A stretch of DNA of 64,000 nucleotides, taken from contig NC_080162.1 of the NCBI RefSeq assembly GCF_950295315.1, forward strand, positions 76,194,701 through 76,258,700, written 5' to 3'. This document shows, one piece after another, positions 57,570-64,000 of this stretch. The stretch comes from Erinaceus europaeus (Eukaryota; Chordata; Mammalia; Eulipotyphla; Erinaceidae). A model generated the notes under the pieces. The model did not search any database. It saw only the letters and a list, made by a program, of their open reading frames with translations, and was not told the DNA's origin. Each line of letters starts with the position of its first letter. Positions within the stretch are counted from its first letter, which is position 1. The translations under genes were made by a program, and so were the position numbers.

Positions 57570-59470
57570 ACAGACAGGGACACAACCAAAAAAGAAAACT
57601 ATTGACCAATATCTCTGATGAACATAGATGTGAAAATATTGAACAAAATTCTAGCCAACCGGATACAACAGTATATCAAAAAGATTGTTCATCATGACCA
57701 AGTGGGGTTTATCCCAGGCATGCAAGGTTGGTTTAATATACATAAATCAATCAATGTGATCCACCACATCAACAAAAACCACATGGTGATATCAACAGAT
57801 GCAGAAAAAGCCTTTGACAAAATCCAACATCCCTCTATGATCAAAACACTACAAAAAATGGGAATAGATGGAAAATTCCTCAAGATAGTGGAGTCTATAT
57901 ATAGCAAACCTACAGCCAATATCATACTCAATGGTGAAAAACTGGAAGCATTTCCACTCAGATCAGGTACTAGACAGGGCTGCCCACTATCACTATTCCT
58001 ATTCAGCATAGTGTTGGAAGTTCTTGCCATAGCAATCAAGCAGGAGCAAGGAATTAAAGGGATACAGATTGTAAGAGAAGTCAAACTCTCCCTATTTGCA
58101 GATGACATGATAGTATACACAGAAAAACCTAAGGAATCCAGCAAGAAGCTTTTGGAAATCATCAGGATATACAGTAAGGTGTCAGGATACAAAATTAACA
58201 TTCAAAAGTCAGTGGCATTCCTCTATGCAAACACTAAGTTAGAAGAAATTGAAATCCAGAATCAATTACTTTTACTATAGCAACAAAAACAGTAAAATAT
58301 CTAGGAGTAAACCTAACCAAAAAGTGAAAGACTTGTATACTGAAAATTATGAGTCACTATTCAAGGAAATTGAAAAAGACACAAAGAAGTGGAAAGATAT
58401 TCCATGTTCATGGGTTGGAAGAATTAACATCATCAAAATGAATATACTACCCAGAGCCAACTACAAATTTAATGTTATCCCCATCAAGATCCCAAGCACA
58501 TGTTTTAGGAGAATAGAACAAATGCTACAAATGTTTATCTGGAACCAGAAAAGACCTAGAATTGCCAAAACAATCTTGAGAAAAAGAACAGAACCAGAGG
58601 CATCACACTCCCAGATCTCAAATTGTATTATAGGGCCAAAACTCCTTGGTACTGGAACATGAATAGACACACTGACCAGTGGAATAGAATTGAGAGCCCA
58701 GAAGTGAACCCCCACACCTGTGGACACCTAATTTTTGACAAAGGGGCCCAGACTATTACATGGGGAAAGCAGAGTCTCTTCAACAAATGGTGTTGGAAAT
58801 AATGGGTTGAAACATGCAGAAGAATGAAACTGAACCACTGTATTTCATCAAATACAAAAGTAAATTCCAAGTGGATCAAGGACTTGGCTGTTAGACCACA
58901 AACTATCAGATACTTAGAGGAAAATATTGGCAGAACTCTTTTCCGCATACATTTTAAAGACATCTTCAATGAAATGAATCCAATTACAAAGAAGACTAAG
59001 GCAAGTATAAACCTATGGGACTACATCAAATTAAAAATCTTCTTCACAGCAAAAGAAACTACTACCCAAACCAAGAGACCCCTCACAGAATGGGAGATCT
59101 TTACATGCCATACATCAGACAAGAGTTTAATAACCAACATATATAAAGAGCTTGCCAAACTCAACAACAAGACAACAAATAACCCCATCTAAAAATGGGG
59201 GGAGGACATGGACAGAATATTCACCACAGAAGAGATCCAAAAGGCTGAGAAACACATGAAAAAATACTCCAAGTCTCTGATTGTCAGAGAAATGCAAATC
59301 AAGACAACAATGAGATACCACTTCACTCCTGTGAGAATGTCATACATCAGAAAAGGTAACAGCAGCAAATGCTGGAGAGGGTGTGGGCTCAAAGGAACCC
59401 TCCTACACTGCTGGTGGGAATGCCAGTTGGTCCAACCTCTGTGGAGAACAGTCTGGAGAACTCTCAGAAG
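57570..59470 (+). mobile_element. L1 ORF2 segment, direct part of the same L1
   Basis: [70 protein letters not shown] (the RT FADD box near 58096), then connector sequence and [20 protein letters not shown]. It is open for 220 codons (57618-58280), then broken by frameshifts. It stops before the ORF2 C-terminus and has no poly(A), so the 3' end is lost. Confidence 0.85.
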
Positions 59471-59481
59471 GCAGGCCACTT

Positions 59482-59609
59482 CTTCTTCTTCTTCTAGCGT
59501 TTGCCCTTCTTCCGTAGCCAGTTAACAGCATCAGGTTGAGCCTGATGTAAAGTTTCGAGACCTCCTTTGAATCTGGAGAGGTGGCAGTCGTTGACTATGT
59601 GGGTCACTA
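59482..59609 (-). mobile_element. Jockey-like element, 5'-truncated copy with 11-bp target-site duplication
   Basis: Flanked by GCAGGCCACTT at 59471-59481 and 59610-59620. On the minus strand it contains the last ~37 codons, TAG (complement at 59494-59496) and (GAA)n. It sits at the boundary of a truncated L1 and an older L1-type 3' UTR repeat. Confidence 0.85.
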
Positions 59610-59620
59610 GCAGGCCACTT

Positions 59621-60475
59621 ATCTCCTGAGACCCTCCCTAGTCAGGGAATCCTGAGATTCCCACACAAACATGATGGGACTAGACCTCTAACAGATCCCT
59701 CTCTCCACTGTCACTGGCCATTTCCATCAGGAATAATGTAATGGACCCCTTTGTGGGCCCCTAGAACACCTTGCTCTCAATGTGAATCAACAGTGGTAGG
59801 AACTGCCCCATTCTCTGAAGGGTGGTCGGACCAAAATCGCTATCACTTGAAGATTATGGGTCTGGCAATGGGTGCAGCCTAGAACACTCCTAGCTATGAC
59901 TCAGAATGTGAACTCAGACCTACAGGGATGCAGAGGTTACACAGGCTTCTGCACTGGATATAGGCCCCAGTTCAAATCAATGGGGTTTACAGTTAATGGT
60001 ATTTATATGCTTTTCCTAGATTTGGGAGCTACTCTCTTCCCTGATCCAGCTTTATAGCCCTATTTCCAACCCTGACAGCATCTCCCCAGACAATATTTTT
60101 GTTCTACCTGCATTTTAGCTATCAGGAACAGGCAAAAATTAGTAAAGTCATGGGCCCTTGGAATATATCTAAAATAGACCTGCTAACTTTTTCCAAAAAG
60201 GAAACTCCAAATTTTATCTTCTATAGTCTTGCCTTTAAGTCCCAGATTATTAAACAATTTGTTCTTTATATCTTAAAGCCTTTTCACACACCAAGTTGCA
60301 GATGCTACCATGATGCCAACCTGACTCTCCAGGGCAGACGACCTCACCAATGTACATTGGAACCACATCTCTCTGGAGCCCTGCCCCACTAGGGAAAGCT
60401 AGAAACAGGCTTGGGAGTATGGATCGACCTGCAAATGCCCATGTTCAGCAGAGAAGAAATTACAGAAGCCAGACC
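59621..60475 (+). mobile_element. Older L1-type 3' UTR repeat
   Basis: Aligns by eye with 54900-56020 (ATGATGGGACTAGACCTCTA, GGGAAAGCTAGAAACAGGCT blocks). The Jockey-like copy at 59482 is inserted at its left edge. Confidence 0.55.
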
Positions 60476-61134
60476 TGAATGCAGGACAATGAAAGAATGG
60501 GCCAACTCAGTCTCCTCTGGACTTAAATTCAACATCTGTTGAATTTTCCGAATTCATGTGCATGTTGATGTATTCAACAAGATAGATGGCAAATGATGAA
60601 ACCAAGTCTGAAAGGCATAAAGCAAAGATGGTGGACAAGCTGAATTGGATGATAGATCGTATTACCTATGAAACCACCTCTGTGCTGGAAAACCTTCATA
60701 AGAATATACTAAGTGGAAGGAAGCTGGTGTTGCCTATAATGCAGAGAGGAAGCTAATGGGGCCAGGCTGGACTCAGAGGAGTGTGAGGAAGCTACTACAG
60801 CTGCCCCAGGCAAGGCAAAATGAAGTCTAAGGTGTCATTTGTGGGGAGACTCAGGAGGAAGTGGGGGTGAATTGTGGTAAGGAATGTATGGAAACAAGCC
60901 AGAAGTCAGGCCTTTTGTGCAAAGAAAACTTTGGGGGAGCTGGCTCTGCCAAGTATAGAGATGGGGTGGGATTGGTGGTTCTGAGGCTGCCCTGTATGTA
61001 TCTTTCTCACCCAAAGGGAAATCTGAAACGGAGCTCCTATATGAGCCCAAACTTTGTCCCTGAGGCAAGTTAATGTGATAAATGGGGGGCATATGAGAGT
61101 CATGTTATCCAAATAGATATGTGTGTATGTATGT

Positions 61135-61178
<44 letters not shown>

Positions 61179-62344
61179 GGAAAATTCCTTCAAAGCAATA
61201 GCAAAGATATTTTATACAAGATCTCTCTTGTCTTCTGTCCCTCATCTCTCATTCAGTTGCAGCAAATAAATACAGTGACAGACAACTATGATGCCAAAAG
61301 CAGCAGGGGACAGGAGACATTACTCATAGGATGCATCTCACAATATCTCTCCAGGGTTCATGTTAATTAATAATTTCACAAACAGGCACTCTGGCACACA
61401 CTTCCCAGAACATTATTTACATCCTTATGCCTTGTTTTCACAATACTATACATTTTCCATTATGTCCTTTTTTTTTTCTTTTTTCTGTCTTTCAGTCTCA
61501 TTTTCACAATAAATATCTCACCAAACAGAATGCCAAGGACAAATCATCTCCAAAGGAGTTGAATCCCCAGTCATGGGGCAGATGACTTGCAAAATAAACT
61601 AGAAGCAAACAAACAAGTGAGACAACATGGAAAAAAGTTACAAACCAATTATGAGATAACCTAAAGAAACACTAATTTTCTCTGCCTCTTTACAGTTGGC
61701 TCCTCTCTACCTTTTGTCTGCTGTGTCTCTCTGTTCAGTGTATTTCCAATAAACATCCCTTTGCCCCTTTCCACACTTTCCCTCTTGTGAATTCTTTCAT
61801 AGACCAAAATATCAGCCATACTCAGAAGCACCTCAACATCTTGTTTTTCTCTAAACTTAAAGAGACAATTAATTACATTTCAAAAAAAATCTGCAAAACT
61901 AGAAAAACTAGGTATCCCCAGCCCTAAAGAAACTTTTTTTTTTTTTTACATCTATGTGACTTGCCTATGTTAGTGTGGTAACTGGGCAAGAAGGGAGTTT
62001 AAAGAAACTCATTTGTTTTAAAATTCTACTTAAGCCCACCTGACAATAGGCTCAGTGCTGGTCCTTAGTAGCTCTCTATCTTCCTCCTATCCTATCTTTC
62101 CAATAAATACTTTCTTCACATCTCCTTTGTGGAAGTCCTTATTTCATTTCTGTAAGAAGAACCGACAGCTAGCTGGTTCCATCCCAGGAGGGCCTATAGG
62201 TTTACCTACAAATATTTCCTTCTTTCCTTGACTCTGGGTGACTAAGTGAGTAAATGTTAGCACATAAACCTAATCCCAAGTGTGTGACTTCAGGGGAGGT
62301 GCCCCATGGGCACCCCCTTCCTTTTCTTTGGATCCCGAGAAATC
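60476..62344. other. Intergenic with LTR-like ends
   Basis: CA microsatellite at 61137. Sequence ending CCAATAAACATCCCTTTGCC (61748) and CCAATAAATACTTTC (62099) resembles MaLR/ERV LTR 3' ends, but edges are not clear. Confidence 0.35.
61137..61178. repeat. (CA)n microsatellite
   Basis: CA run with one AAA interruption. Confidence 0.9.
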
Positions 62345-62467
62345 TATATAAGTAAAGAGCTAGACATTTGAAGCTCTAGAGCCCAGAAAAGGCCAAAGCC
62401 CTTTGAAAACTCACTTCCTGTGTGTGGAGAGCCTTTCCTGGTGCTGGTGGACACAACTGCCCACAAG
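62345..62467 (+). promoter_or_regulatory. Candidate TATA box and non-coding first exon of the next gene (BPIFB1 expected)
   Basis: TATATAA at 62345-62351 is followed by about 95 nt of unique sequence ending in a consensus donor (CCACAAG|gtaaga at 62468). BPIFA1 in this window starts the same way (TATA, short non-coding exon, donor), and the next gene in the mammalian cluster is BPIFB1. I see no coding exon of BPIFB1 before the window ends, so the assignment rests on position and promoter shape. Confidence 0.35.
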
Positions 62468-62494
62468 GTAAGAGATTTGTCACAGGGGGCAGGT

Positions 62495-62712
62495 TTTAGT
62501 GCACCTGTTTTAGTGCACACATTATAGTGCACAAGGATCTGGGTTCAAATCCCTGGCCCCCACCTGCATGGGGAAAGCTTCATGAGTGGTGAAACAGTGC
62601 TACAGGTGTCTCTGTCTTTGTCTCTCTCACTCCCTATCTCCCTCTTCCCTCTTGATTTTTCTCTGTCTCTATCCAATAAATAAATATAAATAAATATAAA
62701 TTATTTTATAAA
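62495..62712 (+). mobile_element. Short hedgehog-type SINE
   Basis: GTGCACACATTATAGTGCAC, CTGGGTTCAAATCCCTGG, GAGTGGTGAAACAGTGCTAC, CCAATAAATAAATA. Confidence 0.75.
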
Positions 62713-62749
62713 AAGACTTATGACAGCTGACTCCTGTCACATGGCTGCT

Positions 62750-63290
62750 GTTAAGCCTTTTCTAAAAAAGAGAGAGAGAGAGAGAGATCTGTCACACATT
62801 CACAGAACACTTCAAAGCATGGCTAGCGTGTGATAGATGGCTCAGTGTGGGGTCCTCCAGGGGCAGCAGGGCCTTCCACACATTGGTGGGAGTGGGGAAA
62901 AAGATTCACCTTCCTACTCTCTCTCAGCCCTACCAATGTGGGAGGCTCAGAGGAATGGTAGCACATCTTCAACCCCCTCCACCATTGCTGCTCTTTAGGC
63001 ACCCACATTGCTACTCAGAGTTCAGCTATGTACTTCTCTTCATCCTCACTGCAACTGGAGAAAGAGATTTTGCCTCTCTATGGGGACTCATTCAAGCCCT
63101 GTGCATACACTGAGGATAAGCAGGCATTCCTCCAGGCACGTGTGTGAGGCTCAGTGGGTGGATGCAGCAGAGGGAGGATCGTGCACATTTTGCCCACTGA
63201 CCAGCACCAGTATCTTTACACAGTCCTGCAGTCACCTGCCATTTTGCAAAGCAAGATGTTTTTCCCCTTTTGTAGTGCTCATTTCCCACC
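62750..63290. other. Intron after the candidate first exon, unrecognised
   Basis: (GA)n at 62770; no BPIFB1 coding exon recognised. Confidence 0.35.
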
Positions 63291-63299
63291 AGAAAGAGG

Positions 63300-63392
63300 G
63301 CCCGGGAGGTGGTGCAGTGGATAAAGCATTGGACTCTCAAGCATGAGGTCCTGAGTTCAGTCCCCAGCAGCACATGTACCTACCAGAAAGAG
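63300..63392 (+). mobile_element. tRNA-Lys-like SINE head
   Basis: CCCGGGAGGTGGTGCAGTGG, AAAGCATTGGACTCTCAAGC, CTGAGTTCAGTCCCCAGCAG. A clear tRNA-like 5' half, but it sits in a repeat family and is not a functional tRNA gene. Confidence 0.7.
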
Positions 63393-63444
63393 AAAATTTA
63401 GTGCAAGGAAGTTTTTTTTTTTTAATTTTTTAAATTTTTTTTTA

Positions 63445-63745
63445 AGTACAGTCACCTCTCCAGTGTTTTATTTTATTTATTTGTTCCCTTTTGTTGCCCT
63501 TGTTGTTTTATTGTTGTTGTTATCATTGCTGTCATCATTGTTGTTGGATAGAACAGAGAGAAATGGAGAGAGGAGGGGAAGACAGAGAGGGGGAGAGAAA
63601 GATAGACACCTGCAGACCTGCTTCACCGCTTGTGAAGCGACTCCTCTGCAGGTGGGGAGTCGGGGCTCCAACTGGGATCCTTATGCAGGTCCTTGTGCTT
63701 TGCGCCACCTGCGCTTAACCCGCCGCGCTACAGCCCGACTCCCAA
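63445..63745 (-). mobile_element. Hedgehog-type SINE, nearly full length
   Basis: TTTATTTGTTCCCTTTTGTT tail complement, ACCTGCAGACCTGCTTCACC, GCGCTTAACCCGCCGCGCTA, minus strand; little diverged. Confidence 0.88.
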
Positions 63746-64000
63746 GGAAGTTTTTAAAAGCATGATTCCATTTATCAAAATGTATGTTGAGTGACTAGTA
63801 ACTGCAGAGGTGGCAAATATGACAAATCATGGAGGCAGATATCACAGATATCACAGGTGCGGGTGTTAATAATGGACACGCAAGAGCACATGTGCAGTCA
63901 CGTGGGGCAGAGCTCATCTGGGCTGCCTGTCCCAGGAGCTTGTGACCTTGAGCAAATCACTCACCTTGTTACACCTCCACTTCTCTGCATCAGGGGTCAC

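Noticed and set aside
57618..58280. 220-codon open frame as a host gene
   Set aside because: It is the L1 ORF2 reverse transcriptase (FADD box, [17 protein letters not shown]) in a broken L1.
63300..63392. tRNA gene (Lys-like)
   Set aside because: It is the head of a SINE family present several times here, without an intact cloverleaf or terminator.

Overview
This window is mammalian genomic DNA, most likely from a hedgehog (Erinaceus or a close erinaceid). Genes are split by GT-AG introns. Well over a dozen copies of tRNA-derived SINEs with the hedgehog-type head (a B-box-like GGTTCGAGCCC core, then CACCTGCAGGGG and GAAGCAGGTCTGCAGGTG) occur on both strands, and L1 LINEs and ERV LTRs make up much of the rest. 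The species call is inference from the repeats.

The unique sequence is a piece of the PLUNC/BPIF gene cluster, all on the + strand. (1) 1647-6432 holds the last four coding exons of a BPIFA paralogue whose 5' exons lie before the window; position and C-terminal sequence suggest BPIFA4 (latherin-like) or BPIFA2. (2) 13784-25741 is BPIFA3: seven coding exons, an open 237-residue reading frame and a poly(A) signal. (3) 31823-39592 is BPIFA1 (SPLUNC1): TATA box, non-coding first exon, seven coding exons giving exactly 256 residues, and a non-coding last exon with AATAAA. (4) 62345-62467 looks like a TATA box plus a non-coding first exon and is placed where BPIFB1 would begin. The order A4/A2 - A3 - A1 - B1 matches the mammalian cluster. 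These genes encode secreted airway and salivary lipid-binding, surfactant-like proteins. The last coding exons have near-identical lengths and phases in all three genes (150/85/64 nt in BPIFA1 and BPIFA3; 147/76/64 in the first), as expected of tandem duplicates.

The intergenic DNA is dense with nested mobile elements. The most unusual is a non-LTR retrotransposon family, present four times, whose protein resembles Jockey-like elements of invertebrates and fish: an endonuclease start, a YSDD reverse transcriptase, an STAEYCAPVW block and a CPCG..QTMTHIVNDC C-terminus. All copies end at the same stop codon followed directly by (GAA)n, with no 3' UTR and no poly(A). They are about 96-98% alike over the shared 112 bases. 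Three are flanked by 11-12 bp target-site duplications, one of these with a 5' inversion. The fourth is fused to an L1-type 3' end and flanked by its own duplication, which looks like a template-switch chimera.

Other resolved events are two related solo LTRs with 6-bp duplications, a solo LTR with a 5-bp duplication upstream of BPIFA3, an antisense ERV remnant in BPIFA3 intron 1, an L1 with both ends but no reverse transcriptase, and a 5'-inverted L1. Boundaries of degraded repeats are estimates by eye.
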